The translations under genes were made by a program, and so were the position numbers. Below are positions 46,383 through 55,710 of a stretch of 64,000 nucleotides of DNA, piece by piece. Positions within the stretch are counted from its first letter, which is position 1; every line of letters starts with the position of its first letter. This DNA comes from Kocuria flava (GTDB taxonomy: Bacteria > Actinomycetota > Actinomycetes > Actinomycetales > Micrococcaceae). A model generated the notes under the pieces. That model ran no database searches. It saw only the letters and a program-made list of their open reading frames with translations, and was not told where the DNA came from. The stretch lies in the NCBI RefSeq assembly GCF_001482365.1, contig NZ_CP013254.1:2046001-2110000 (forward strand), in the 5' to 3' direction.

Positions 46383-47813
46383 TCAGCCGGCGCTCCGGTC
46401 CTCCCCGGACCGGCCGGGATGGCCCTCCGGCCCGTGCCCGGGAGCGGCGTCGGCGGTCCCGCCGGCGTCCGCGCCGCCGTGCCCGGGGTCCGCGTGCTCC
46501 GGGTGGTGGGCGGCGGTCTCCCGCTCGGCGCGCTTGCGGGCCCGCAGCTCCCGCCAGGCCGCGGCCAGCGCGGGCGCGGTGAGCTCGACCTGCCACGGCC
46601 GGGCCCCGAGGGCGGTGAGCCGGTCCGCGACGGCCTGGTCGGAGGTGCTGCGCGGCGGCTGCCAGCACAGTCGCCGCAGGTGCTCCGGGGTCAGGAGGTT
46701 CTCCGTGGGCAGCCCGTGCTCCTCGGCCAGCCGCGCCACGATCGGCTTGAGGGCCTTCAGCCGGGCGGCCGCCTCGGGCCGCTTGGCCTCCCAGGCCTTC
46801 ACCGGCGGCAGGGCCTCCGAGCGGACGGTGAAGGGCACGAGCTCGGTGGCCCGCCGCGCCTCGTCGACCGCGCGCACCCAGCGGGGGCCCTCACGGGCGG
46901 CCAGCCGCCCGTGGAAGCCGGGGGTCGCCAGCAGCTGCGGGACCGTGCGCGGCATCGCCTGCGCGGCGGCCACGAGCGCCGCATCGGGCAGCAGCCGGCC
47001 GGGGGAGAGGTCCTTGTGCTGGGCGAGCTTCTCGCGCTCCTCCCACAGGTTGCGCAGCGCGGTGAGCTGGCGGCGGCCCTTGACCTTCGTGATCCCGGAG
47101 GTCCGCCGCCACGGGTCCTTGCGCGGGGGCGCCGGCGGCGCGGTGCGCACCGCCTCGAACTCCTGCAGCGCCCACTCGAGCTTGCCGCCCTCCCGCAGCA
47201 CGTCCTCGAGGGCCCAGCGCAGCTGGATGAGCATCTCCACGTCGAGCGCGGCGTAGTTGAGCCAGTCCGTCGGCAGCGGCCGCCGCGACCAGTCCACCGC
47301 GGAGTGCTCCTTGGCGAGGGTGTAGCCCAGCAGCTCCTCGGTCATCGCCGCGAGCCCGACCCGGCGCAGCCCGGCGATCCGCCCGCCCAGCTCGGTGTCG
47401 AACAGCGCGTCCGGGTGCATGTCCAGCGCCCGCAGGGAGGGCAGGTCCTGGGTGGCCGCGTGCAGGACCCACTCCACGCCGGAGAGCGCCTCCCCGAGCA
47501 CGGCCAGCGAGCCGGTGGCCTCCGGGTCGATCAGCAGCGTCCCGACGCCCTCGCGGCGCAGCTGCACGAGGAAGGCCCGCTGGCCGTAGCGGAACCCGGA
47601 GGCCCGCTCGGTGTCGATGGCGGCCGGGCCGGTGCCCGCGGCGACCGCGGCCGCGGCCCGCTCGAGCCCGGCGGCGGTCCCGATCACGGGCGGGATGCCG
47701 TCGAACGGCGCGGACAGGTGCACGCTGTCGGGGATCGCGTAGTCCTCGAAGCCGGCGACCACGGGGGTCGCGGGGTTCTCGGTCGCGGCGGATCGGGCGG
47801 CTGGCTCGGTCAC
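46383..47813 (-). CDS. RNase D-like 3'-5' exonuclease with HRDC domain
   Basis: A 476-aa DEDD-type exonuclease. Metal-binding residues are visible: the AIDTERASGFRYGQ Asp/Glu pair, the second Asp in HAATQDLPSL, and the final Tyr-Asp in WLNYAALDVEML. An HRDC domain follows (about 240-320), then a second helical domain. The C-terminus is His/Gly/Glu-rich. Likely role is trimming structured RNA such as tRNA 3' ends. Start is a GTG (VTEPAARS) without a strong Shine-Dalgarno. Confidence 0.9.
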   Translation of the reverse strand: MTEPAARSAATENPATPVVAGFEDYAIPDSVHLSAPFDGIPPVIGTAAGLERAAAAVAAGTGPAAIDTERASGFRYGQRAFLVQLRREGVGTLLIDPEATGSLAVLGEALSGVEWVLHAATQDLPSLRALDMHPDALFDTELGGRIAGLRRVGLAAMTEELLGYTLAKEHSAVDWSRRPLPTDWLNYAALDVEMLIQLRWALEDVLREGGKLEWALQEFEAVRTAPPAPPRKDPWRRTSGITKVKGRRQLTALRNLWEEREKLAQHKDLSPGRLLPDAALVAAAQAMPRTVPQLLATPGFHGRLAAREGPRWVRAVDEARRATELVPFTVRSEALPPVKAWEAKRPEAAARLKALKPIVARLAEEHGLPTENLLTPEHLRRLCWQPPRSTSDQAVADRLTALGARPWQVELTAPALAAAWRELRARKRAERETAAHHPEHADPGHGGADAGGTADAAPGHGPEGHPGRSGEDRSAG

Positions 47814-47872
47814 GGGGTCGTCTTCGATTCTGTCTCGGCCCCGGGGCGGGGCGCGGTCGGTCGGGGTGGTCC

Positions 47873-48535
47873 TCAGCGGCGCGGGTGCAGCACGGTCACG
47901 CCCTGCGGGTAGGGCGGCAGGCCGGCGAAGGTGCAGACCGTGTCCGCCCAGGCCGCCAGGTGGGGCTCCACGTCGGGGCCGTCGGGCGTCCACGCCGCGC
48001 GCAGCTCGACGTCGGCGCCCTCCTCCTGGTCGCCCAGCACCCCGAAGCCCTCCGCGAGGACCCGGGACGCGGTGCCGCCCTCCCGAGAATATCCGGCCCG
48101 GTGCCGCTCGAGCGCCTCGAGCAGCCAGGCCCACGCGAGCGCGCCCGTGCCCGCGTCCCGGCCGACCTCCCGGGCGACCGCCGCGCGGGCCCAGGTCACG
48201 ACCCGGAAGGCCCCGCCCCAGGCCGGGGGCTCGGCGGGGTCGTGGAGCAGCACGAAGCGCCCGGTGGCCAGCTCGTCGCCGGCCGCACCGCCCGAGCGGC
48301 CACCGGCCACGAGGACGTCCGCGGCCGGACCGGAGCGGCGGCCCGCGGCCGGCGCGGCGACGACGCCCGCGACCCGGCGGACGTCGGCCCGCACGGCCAC
48401 CGCGAACGGGGCGAGGTGGCCGGGGGCGGGGATCTCGGTGAGCTCGATGCCGTCCCGCGGGTGCGCCCGGCGCAGATGGGCGAGGGCGGCCCGGAAGTCC
48501 TGGGGCACCTGCGACAGGCCGTTGTCCGCACTCAC
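47873..48535 (-). CDS. DUF3000 family protein
   Basis: A 220-aa soluble protein of the DUF3000 family, typically encoded next to the RNase D-like gene in actinobacteria; function unknown. Landmarks: FRAALAHLRRAHPRDGIELT, ATGRFVLLHDPAEPPAWGG and GALAWAWLLEALERHRAGY. GTG start without Shine-Dalgarno; TACCCT lies exactly 6 nt upstream, so it is probably leaderless. Confidence 0.87.
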   Translation of the reverse strand: MSADNGLSQVPQDFRAALAHLRRAHPRDGIELTEIPAPGHLAPFAVAVRADVRRVAGVVAAPAAGRRSGPAADVLVAGGRSGGAAGDELATGRFVLLHDPAEPPAWGGAFRVVTWARAAVAREVGRDAGTGALAWAWLLEALERHRAGYSREGGTASRVLAEGFGVLGDQEEGADVELRAAWTPDGPDVEPHLAAWADTVCTFAGLPPYPQGVTVLHPRR

Positions 48536-48541
48536 ACTGGC

Positions 48542-48547
48542 AGGGTA
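48542..48547 (-). promoter_or_regulatory. -10 hexamer of the DUF3000 gene, leaderless
   Basis: TACCCT on the minus strand, six bases, then GTG. Hexamer and spacing are the same as before hisE. Confidence 0.5.
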
Positions 48548-48623
48548 GGCGCTGGCCCGTCCGCGCGGGCCGTGCCACGCCGCCCGCCCCGCGGCGCGGC
48601 GGGTCCGGCCGGCGGCGGGGCGG

Positions 48624-49058
48624 TCAGGACTGCGCGGGCACGAGGCGGACGGAGACCGAGTTGATGCAGTAGCGCAGGTCGGTGGGCGTGGGGAAGCCCT
48701 CGCCGCCGAAGACGTGCCCGAGGTGGGAGTCGCAGGCCGCGCACCGGACCTCGACGCGCTCGGCGCCCAGGCTCGTGTCCTTGAGGTAGCGCACCCTGTC
48801 CTCCGCGAGCGGGGCCCAGAACGAGGGCCAGCCGCAGTGGGCGTCGAACTTCGTGTCCGAGCGGAACAGCTCGGCCCCGCAGGCCCGGCAGCCGTAGACG
48901 CCCTCGGTCGTGGTGTTCCAGTACTCGCCGGTGAAGGGCCGCTCCGTCCCGGCCTCCCGGAGGACGTGGAACTCCTCGGGGGTCAGGACCGCGCGCCAGT
49001 CCTGCTCGGTGCGGGGGGCTTCCCCGGCGGCCTCGCCGGGGCGGGTGGTCTCGGTCAT
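48624..49058 (-). CDS. msrB: Peptide-methionine (R)-S-oxide reductase
   Basis: Repairs methionine R-sulfoxide in proteins, 144 aa. Zinc site from two CxxC pairs (GCRACGAELF and RCAACDSHLGHVF), substrate motif HCGWPSFW, and the catalytic cysteine in LRYCINSVSV. ATG start with AGGAGG upstream; the longer open frame upstream lacks family similarity. Confidence 0.95.
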   Translation of the reverse strand: MTETTRPGEAAGEAPRTEQDWRAVLTPEEFHVLREAGTERPFTGEYWNTTTEGVYGCRACGAELFRSDTKFDAHCGWPSFWAPLAEDRVRYLKDTSLGAERVEVRCAACDSHLGHVFGGEGFPTPTDLRYCINSVSVRLVPAQS

Positions 49059-49200
49059 GGCGTCCTCCTGGGTCGGGTGCTGGCTCCCGGTCCGGTCCCC
49101 GGGGCTCCGCGGCCGGCGGGCCGGGCCGTCCGCAGGGACAACGACGTGCCGGGCGGGGTTATGCCCGGGCCCCCGCGGGCGCCCGTGGAAGACTGGGGAC

Positions 49201-50556
49201 ATGCTCCGTCGACTCCTGCCGCCCGCCGCCCCCGAGCCCGAGCCGGCCGCGCAGTGGGCCCGGGGCGCGGTGGTCGGCGCCGCGGCGACCGTCGGCGCGG
49301 CCTCGCTGACGTTCGGGCTCTCCAGCGCCGCCGCGGCCTACTTCGCCCGGCAGGTCGTGGTGCCCCCGCGCTACCGCTCCGAGGACCTGCCCGTGCTGGG
49401 CACGTCCCGCACGGGGGAGGAGGGCGAGCCCGGCGCCGAGACGGTCGTGCGGCTGCCGGCCACCGTGGACACGACCGTGGAGGGCACCTACAGCCTGCGC
49501 TTCGACGCCGGGCGCGGCCACGCCCGGATCGGGGCCATCCGCTCCTGGTCGCCCGCGGAGGGCACGGTCACCCGCGTCGTCGAGGAGGTCTACTCGGGCG
49601 ACCTGTCCCGGGCGAGCCGGGGCTTCTGGTCCGGGACCGTCTACCCCGATCCGGGGGCCGCCGGCCTGCCGTACGAGGAGGTCGAGATCCCCATCGAGGT
49701 CGGCCCGGCCCCGTGCTGGGTCGTGCCCGCCCACGGCGGTCCCACCCCGGCGGGGGAGCGGCCCCGGATGCTGCCCGGCCCGTGGGCGATCATGGTCCAC
49801 GGCCGCGGCGCCAGCCGCATGGAGACGATCCGGGCCGTGCCCACGGCCCGCGCCCTCGGGCTGACCTCGTTGCTGATCTCCTACCGCAACGACCGGGAGG
49901 CCCCGCCCACCCACGACTTCCGCTACGGCCTCGGGTTCACCGAGTGGAAGGACGTCCAGACGGCGATCAGCTACGCGAAGTCCCGGGGGGCGACCCAGAT
50001 CGTGCTCTTCGGCTGGTCGATGGGCGGGGCGATCGCGCTGCAGACGGCGGACCTGACGTTCTACCGGGACGACATCGCCGCGCTCGTGCTCACCGGCCCG
50101 GTCGTGGACTGGTTCGAGCTCATCGCCCACCACTCCCGCACCCGCCGGATCCCCTCCGGGATCGGGCGGCTGGCCACGAACCTGATCTCCCACCCCGCGG
50201 GCCGGATGCTCACCGGGCTGGCGGCCCCGGTGGACCTCAAGGCCCTGGACTGGCTCTCCCGCGCCGATCACCTGCGCACCCGCACCCTCGTGCTGCACTC
50301 GGTCGACGACGAGTTCGTGCCCGCGGCCGGCTCCCGCCGGCTCGCCGAGCTCAGCCCGCTGGTCGACTTCGTGCCCTTCACCCGGGCCCGGCACACCAAG
50401 GAGTGGAACGTGGACCCGCGCCGGTGGGAGGACGCCGTGCGCTCCTGGCTGCCGCAGCGGCTGGCCGAGCACGCCCGCACGACCGGGCCCGTGCCCGGCA
50501 CCGCCGCCGGTGCGGGCAGCACCGCGGCCGAGGGCGCGGCGGGCGCTCAGGCCTGA
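49201..50556 (+). CDS. Alpha/beta hydrolase with N-terminal membrane segment
   Basis: A 451-aa protein. One hydrophobic segment at about 22-50 (a signal anchor) precedes an alpha/beta-hydrolase fold with oxyanion region IMVHGRGASR, nucleophile elbow LFGWSMGGAIAL, an acidic residue in LHSVDDEFVP and the catalytic His in RARHTKEW. Substrate unknown. The ATG follows GGGGAC with AAGACT 6 nt upstream, so it may be leaderless. Its 3' end overlaps the convergent YbaK gene by 10 bp. Confidence 0.85.
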   Translation: MLRRLLPPAAPEPEPAAQWARGAVVGAAATVGAASLTFGLSSAAAAYFARQVVVPPRYRSEDLPVLGTSRTGEEGEPGAETVVRLPATVDTTVEGTYSLRFDAGRGHARIGAIRSWSPAEGTVTRVVEEVYSGDLSRASRGFWSGTVYPDPGAAGLPYEEVEIPIEVGPAPCWVVPAHGGPTPAGERPRMLPGPWAIMVHGRGASRMETIRAVPTARALGLTSLLISYRNDREAPPTHDFRYGLGFTEWKDVQTAISYAKSRGATQIVLFGWSMGGAIALQTADLTFYRDDIAALVLTGPVVDWFELIAHHSRTRRIPSGIGRLATNLISHPAGRMLTGLAAPVDLKALDWLSRADHLRTRTLVLHSVDDEFVPAAGSRRLAELSPLVDFVPFTRARHTKEWNVDPRRWEDAVRSWLPQRLAEHARTTGPVPGTAAGAGSTAAEGAAGAQA

Positions 50557-51035
50557 AGCGCCGCCGTCCGGCCGCCGGTCAGCCGCAGCAGGTCGGCGGG
50601 GGCGAGCTCGACGTCGAGGCCCCGCCGGCCGCCGGAGACCAGCACGGTCCCCCACGCGAGCGCCGAGTCGTCGAGCAGCAGCGGTGCGGGCGTGCGCTGG
50701 CCCAGCGGCGAGATCCCGCCGACCACGTAGCCGGTGCGCCGCTCCGCCGCCCGCGGCTCGGCCAGTGCCGCGCGCTTCCACCCCAGTGCCGCCGCGGCCG
50801 CCCGCAGGGACAGCCGGGCGGAGACGGGCACGACCGCGACCGCCCAGTCCCGGTCGTGGACGACCATCAGCGTCTTGAGCACCTGGCCCGGGTCGCGGCC
50901 CAGGGCGGCGGCGGCCTCCGCGCCGAAGGACGCCGCGCCCGGGTCGTGGTCGTAGGGGTGCAGCACGTGGGCCACCCCGGCGTCCTCGAGCACGGCCACC
51001 GCGGCGGTGGGTCCCGTCCGGCCGCGCCCGGCCAC
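50547..51035 (-). CDS. YbaK/EbsC-type aminoacyl-tRNA deacylase
   Basis: A 162-aa protein of the YbaK/ProX/EbsC family, which removes misacylated residues such as Cys from tRNA-Pro. Landmarks: the conserved lysine in QVLKTLMVVHDRDWAVAVVP, and GYVVGGISPLGQRTPAPLLL near the C-terminus. Start GTG 51035 has AGGAGG about 11 nt upstream inside the end of sufE, so the two are close neighbours with 5 bp between stop and start. Confidence 0.88.
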   Translation of the reverse strand: MAGRGRTGPTAAVAVLEDAGVAHVLHPYDHDPGAASFGAEAAAALGRDPGQVLKTLMVVHDRDWAVAVVPVSARLSLRAAAAALGWKRAALAEPRAAERRTGYVVGGISPLGQRTPAPLLLDDSALAWGTVLVSGGRRGLDVELAPADLLRLTGGRTAALQA

Positions 51036-51040
51036 GGCGC

Positions 51041-51492
51041 TCAGCCCTCCTGGAGCTCGCGGACCCGGCGCTTGATCCGGGCGAGCATGGCCGACATCCC
51101 CCGCATCCGCAGGGGCGAGACGAGCTGGGTGAGCCCGAAGCGCTCCGGCAGGTCGTCGGGGACCGCCAGGACCTCCCGGGCGGGCAGACCGTCGAGGCCC
51201 TCGTGCAGGATCGAGGCGAAGCCGCGGGTCGTCGGGGCCTCCGCGGGCGCGGAGAAGAACAGCCGCACGGGGGTCTCCGGGCCCGGGGCGGCGTCCTCGG
51301 CCCACTCGACGGCCAGGAACAGGGGGGACTGGCACTCCACGACCTGCTCGAGCTCCTCGGGGTGCTCGCCCAGCCGCTCCGGCAGCGCCGGCAGCGACCG
51401 GGAGAACTCGAGCAGCAACTGCAGCTTGTCCTCCTGCGGCACGGCCGTGAAGTCCTCGACCAGCTCCTCGAGCTGGGCCGGCAGCCCCGCGC

Positions 51493-51496
<4 letters not shown>
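51041..51496 (-). CDS. sufE: SufE-type cysteine desulfurase acceptor
   Basis: A 151-aa sulfur acceptor for a cysteine desulfurase. The acceptor cysteine is in VVECQSPLFLAVEW (about residue 52), with LQLLLEFSRSLPALPERL before it and LTQLVSPLRMRGMSAMLARI at the end. Start GTG overlaps the sulfurtransferase stop (GTGA), so both are translated together; the pair handles sulfane sulfur, possibly for Fe-S cluster or lipoate assembly. Confidence 0.9.
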
Positions 51497-52401
<905 letters not shown>

Positions 52402-52455
52402 GGTGGTTCCTTCCGGGTCGGGAGCGGGGGACCCTCGCGGGCCAGGTCTGCCCCC

Positions 52456-52461
52456 AGCTTA
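52456..52461 (-). promoter_or_regulatory. -10 hexamer of the sulfurtransferase-sufE unit
   Basis: TAAGCT on the minus strand, leader about 50 nt. Confidence 0.4.
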
Positions 52462-52561
52462 GGGGCCGGGACCGGGCGGCGCGCCCCGCCCGGGCGCGGG
52501 CTCCCGTCCGGGCCCCGCGCCCCGGCCCCGTCCGGGCCCGCCGCGGCCGGGACGCGGCGGA

Positions 52562-52567
52562 TAGGAT
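52562..52567 (+). promoter_or_regulatory. -10 hexamer of zapE
   Basis: TAGGAT, with the zapE GTG about 80 nt downstream. Confidence 0.4.
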
Positions 52568-52647
52568 CGCGGGAGCACCGCCGTGCGCCCGCCGGCGCGC
52601 GGACCGCCCACCGAACCGCCGCTCCCGGCGGACAGAGAGGTCGCCCC

Positions 52648-53700
52648 GTGAGCACCGAGACCGTCCACCTCACCGACCGCCGCCCGCACGTGTCGGCGGA
52701 TGAACTGCTGGCGGGCTTCCGGCCGTCGGAGCGCTTCGGGGAGGTCTCCTTCGACACCTACCGGCCCGACCCGCAGCAGCCCTCGCAGGCGCGGGCCGTG
52801 GAGGAGCTGCGCCGGTTCGCGGACTCGGTGGGCCGGGGCGGGGGCGGCGGCTTCCTCGCCCGTCTCTTCGGCGGCGGGTCCCGGACGGACGTGCGCCAGG
52901 GCATCTACCTCGACGGCGGCTTCGGCGTGGGCAAGACCCACCTGCTCGCCTCCCTGTGGCACGCCGTGCCCGGGCCCAAGGCCTTCGGCACGTTCGTGGA
53001 GTACACCAACCTCGTGGGCGCCCTGACCTTCCGCAAGGCCGTCGACGCGCTGAGCTCCTACACGCTCGTGTGCATCGACGAGTTCGAGCTCGACGACCCG
53101 GGGGACACCGTGCTGATGTCCCGGCTGATGCGGGAGCTCTCCGACGCCGGGGTGCGGATCGCGGCCACCTCCAACACCCTGCCGGGCTCCCTGGGCGAGG
53201 GCCGCTTCGCCGCCCAGGACTTCCAGCGCGAGATCCAGGTCCTCGCCGACCAGTTCGAGGTGCTGCGCATCGACGGCGAGGACTTCCGCCACCGCGGGCT
53301 GCCGCAGGCCCCGGCCCCGCTCGCGGACGTGGAGCTCGCGGCGGTGGTCGAGCAGCGCTTCGGGGGCCGGGTCGTGGCCGCCGACGCGTTCGCGGACCTC
53401 GTCGAGCACCTCTCGCACGTCCACCCCTCCCGCTACCGCAAGCTCATCGAGGGCGTCGACGCGGTGGTCTGGCGCGAGGTGCGCACCATCGAGCAGCAGG
53501 CCGTGGCGCTGCGCTTCGTGGTGCTCGCCGACCGTCTCTACGACAAGAACCTGCCGATCATCGCCTCGGGCCGGCCCTTCGACCAGGTCTTCACCCCGGA
53601 GATGATGGCCGGCGGCTACCAGAAGAAGTACCACCGGGCCGTCTCCCGGCTCACCGCCCTCGCCCGCGAGGGGATCCTGGGCGACGTCTCGGCCGTGTGA
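52648..53700 (+). CDS. zapE: Cell division protein ZapE (AFG1-like ATPase)
   Basis: A 350-aa P-loop ATPase. Walker A is GGFGVGKTHLLASLW (about 92-106) and Walker B is LVCIDEFELDDPGD. The sensor-like ATSNTLPGSL and the C-terminal KKYHRAVSRL are AFG1/ZapE features. ZapE in E. coli binds FtsZ at late division; the actinobacterial role is inferred. GTG start with AGAGAGG upstream. Confidence 0.9.
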   Translation: MSTETVHLTDRRPHVSADELLAGFRPSERFGEVSFDTYRPDPQQPSQARAVEELRRFADSVGRGGGGGFLARLFGGGSRTDVRQGIYLDGGFGVGKTHLLASLWHAVPGPKAFGTFVEYTNLVGALTFRKAVDALSSYTLVCIDEFELDDPGDTVLMSRLMRELSDAGVRIAATSNTLPGSLGEGRFAAQDFQREIQVLADQFEVLRIDGEDFRHRGLPQAPAPLADVELAAVVEQRFGGRVVAADAFADLVEHLSHVHPSRYRKLIEGVDAVVWREVRTIEQQAVALRFVVLADRLYDKNLPIIASGRPFDQVFTPEMMAGGYQKKYHRAVSRLTALAREGILGDVSAV

Positions 53701-53837
53701 GGCCCCGCCCCGGCGGGGGGGCGGGGCGTGCCGCGCGGGAGGGCCGTCCGCGGGCACCGGGGGACCCTCGCGAGCACGCGGTCCCCGGTGCGGCCGCAGC
53801 GGCACCGGGGCGCGGGGAGCCCGCCCCGGGCACGACG

Positions 53838-53868
53838 AAGGCCCCGGCTCACGAGGAGCCGGGGCCTT
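53838..53868. terminator. Terminator between zapE and tRNA-Val(CAC)
   Basis: A 13-bp perfect stem (AAGGCCCCGGCTC) with a 5-nt loop between zapE and the convergent tRNA; it can serve both. Confidence 0.8.
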
Positions 53869-53882
53869 GTCCCTACCTGCCG

Positions 53883-53954
53883 TGCGCGATACTGGGTTCG
53901 AACCAGTGACCTCTTCGGTGTGAACGAAGCGCGCTACCACTGCGCCAATCGCGC
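53883..53954 (-). tRNA. tRNA-Val, anticodon CAC
   Basis: A 72-nt cloverleaf. The acceptor GCGCGAT pairs with ATCGCGC, the anticodon stem is CTTCG/CGAAG and the loop is TTCACAC, giving CAC, which reads GUG. The TTCGAAC T-loop is present. CCA is not encoded. Confidence 0.95.
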
Positions 53955-53967
53955 TTGCTGCTCCAGA

Positions 53968-53997
53968 ACCATAACGCACATCCGTCGCGGTGGCCAA
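53968..53997 (-). promoter_or_regulatory. Promoter of tRNA-Val(CAC)
   Basis: TTGGCC, 18 nt, then TATGGT on the minus strand, about 14 nt before the mature tRNA 5' end. Confidence 0.5.
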
Positions 53998-54160
53998 ACG
54001 GGACCGGGGCGCGCGCCGGGGGCCGTTCCGTGACCCCCGGAGCGGCCGTCTGCGGGCCCGCCCGGGCGCACGCGCCGGCCCCGATGGGGGCTGGGGCGGC
54101 TCCGGCAGGGGGTGACCCGGCCCGGCGCCGGTGGCCCCCGGCGGCCCGCGCCGGGGCGAT

Positions 54161-54190
54161 TTGGCGTTCCGGCGAGCGGTCCCGTACAGT
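54161..54190 (+). promoter_or_regulatory. Promoter with downstream inverted repeat
   Basis: TTGGCG, 18 nt, TACAGT. GGAAC-ACGG-GTTCC (54203-54216) follows in the first ~20 transcribed bases. It would give the tRNA-Gly/Cys/Val transcript a leader of about 140 nt. Confidence 0.45.
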
Positions 54191-54294
54191 CTTTCCCTGT
54201 CAGGAACACGGGTTCCCACCGGGACCGCCGCGAGGCGGGACCACCGGGTGCCGCGCAGGGCCGACCACCGGGCGACCGGGAGGAGCAGCTGTGC

Positions 54295-54300
54295 TAGAGT
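54295..54300 (+). promoter_or_regulatory. -10 hexamer of tRNA-Gly
   Basis: TAGAGT in GTGCTAGAGTTCCG, 37 nt before tRNA-Gly; a second promoter for the tRNA run. Confidence 0.4.
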
Positions 54301-54337
54301 TCCGAACCGGACGATCGCCGATCGCCCGGACAGACAT

Positions 54338-54410
54338 GCGGACGTAGCTCAGCTGGTAGAGCACCACCTTGCCATGGTGGATGTCGCGGGTTCGACTCCC
54401 GTCGTCCGCT
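54338..54410 (+). tRNA. tRNA-Gly, anticodon GCC
   Basis: A 73-nt cloverleaf. Acceptor GCGGACG/CGTCCGC, anticodon stem CCACC/GGTGG with loop TTGCCAT, anticodon GCC. T-loop TTCGACT. CCA is not encoded. Confidence 0.96.
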
Positions 54411-54471
54411 CGCTCAGGTCACGGCACCCCGTGCCGTGACCGGCGGCCCCGTCCGCGAGGACGAGGTCCCC

Positions 54472-54542
54472 GGTGGGGTGGCCGAGTGGTTAGGCAGCGG
54501 CCTGCAAAGCCGTCAACGCGGGTTCGAATCCCGTCTCCACCT
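54472..54542 (+). tRNA. tRNA-Cys, anticodon GCA
   Basis: A 71-nt cloverleaf. Acceptor GGTGGGG/CTCCACC with one G-U pair, anticodon loop CTGCAAA giving GCA, T-loop TTCGAAT, discriminator U as expected for tRNA-Cys. 61 nt after tRNA-Gly. Confidence 0.95.
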
Positions 54543-54594
54543 CGGTGCACACCCACCACGCACCGGCGGTTCCCGCGAGGGTCCCGGCGGACAG

Positions 54595-54666
54595 GCGCGA
54601 TTGGCGCAGCGGTAGCGCGCTTCCCTGACACGGAAGAGGTCACTGGTTCGATCCCAGTATCGCGCA
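54595..54666 (+). tRNA. tRNA-Val, anticodon GAC
   Basis: A 72-nt cloverleaf. Acceptor GCGCGAT/ATCGCGC, anticodon stem CTTCC/GGAAG with loop CTGACAC giving GAC. It is nearly identical to the minus-strand tRNA-Val outside the anticodon arm. Confidence 0.96.
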
Positions 54667-54671
54667 CGAGG

Positions 54672-54706
54672 GCGAAGGCCCCGGCTCGGCGAGTCGGGGC
54701 CTTCGC
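54672..54706 (+). terminator. Terminator of the tRNA run
   Basis: A 12-bp perfect stem, GCGAAGGCCCCG with its complement, directly after tRNA-Val(GAC). Its core AAGGCCCCGGCTC is shared with the terminator at 53838. Confidence 0.8.
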
Positions 54707-54802
54707 TGTGCCCGGGGTGCGTCCTTGTCCGAGGCGCCCGGTAGCGTGCCGGACGGAGCCCGGGGGACCGGGGCGGCGAGAGCGGGGAAGGCGGCGAGCG
54801 GC

Positions 54803-55678
54803 GTGACACAGCCCAGGCTGGCGGAGCAGACCGAGTACGGCAGGATGTACGCGCGCTCCACCTCGGAGCAGGCCACCGTCCCGTCCATCACCACGGTCAT
54901 CTCCCGCGCCGCCCACGACCTCGGCGGCTGGTACGGCTACACCGCCGCCCAGGCCGCCGTGCGCGACGACCGGCTGCGCCAGGCCCTCGGCTCGCCCGCG
55001 CAGCTGCGCGCCGTGGTCCGCGACGCCGCGAAGGCCGCCGAGCGCCACCGGGACGCCGCCGCGGCCCGCGGCGACCGGGTGCACTCCTACGCCGAGCAGA
55101 TCGCCCTGCGCGCCATGGGCCGCCCGCACCGGGCCGCCGAGGCCCGCGCGACCCTCGCCGAGCACGGCGAGGAGCGCTTCGCCTCCCGCTTCGACGAGTG
55201 GTGGGACCTCTACGCCCCCGAGCCGCTCGCGGTCGAGGTCACCGTGTGGAACTCCACCGTCGGCTACGCCGGCACCCTCGACCTCGTGGCCCGCATCGCC
55301 GGGCGCACCTGCCTGATCGACTACAAGACCAAGGGCACCGACCGGGACGGGCGGGTCAAGGCCCTGGACCCCAAGGTCGTCACCCAGCTCGTCGCCGGCC
55401 TCAAGGCCGAGGAGCAGCTCGTCGACGCCGAGACCGGCCGGTGGGAGCCCTGGGCCCACGGGGACGCCGACCTGCTGCTGGGCGTCGCGATCGGGGAGAC
55501 CGAGGTCGTGCCCGTGCAGGCGGTGCCGGCGGTGCTCGAGGCCCACTGGTACAAGTTCTGCGCCCTGCACCGGGTCTGGACGCACGAGACCGCCCTGGCC
55601 GCCGCGGGGCCGGCCCTGCGCCCCGTCCCGCCCCCGCCCGTGACCGCCCCGCCCGCGCCCGCCCCGGCCGCCGACTGA
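54803..55678 (+). CDS. PD-(D/E)XK nuclease superfamily protein
   Basis: A 291-aa protein of unassigned role. The RecB/Cas4-like nuclease core is visible: E145 in LAVEVTVWN, D160 in GYAGTLDLVARI and D173/K175 in CLIDYKTKG, with a helical N-terminal region before it and a Pro/Ala-rich tail. There is no helicase or Cas gene nearby. Start is uncertain: GTG 54803 (VTQPRLAEQ) is chosen because GGGGAAGG lies about 11 nt upstream; TTG 54725 and ATG 54845 are in frame. TAGCGT at 54742-54747 may be its -10. Confidence 0.78.
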   Translation: MTQPRLAEQTEYGRMYARSTSEQATVPSITTVISRAAHDLGGWYGYTAAQAAVRDDRLRQALGSPAQLRAVVRDAAKAAERHRDAAAARGDRVHSYAEQIALRAMGRPHRAAEARATLAEHGEERFASRFDEWWDLYAPEPLAVEVTVWNSTVGYAGTLDLVARIAGRTCLIDYKTKGTDRDGRVKALDPKVVTQLVAGLKAEEQLVDAETGRWEPWAHGDADLLLGVAIGETEVVPVQAVPAVLEAHWYKFCALHRVWTHETALAAAGPALRPVPPPPVTAPPAPAPAAD

Positions 55679-55710
55679 GGCCCCGGCGTGCCCGGGCGCC
55701 GGGCGCCCCG

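Larger units (their letters stand above)
53955..54337. other. Gene-free divergent region between tRNA genes
   Basis: 383 bp without a credible protein gene. It holds a minus-strand promoter for tRNA-Val, a plus-strand promoter at 54161-54190 with an inverted repeat just downstream, and a second plus-strand hexamer at 54295. What the first plus-strand promoter transcribes, other than a long tRNA leader, is not clear. Confidence 0.5.
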
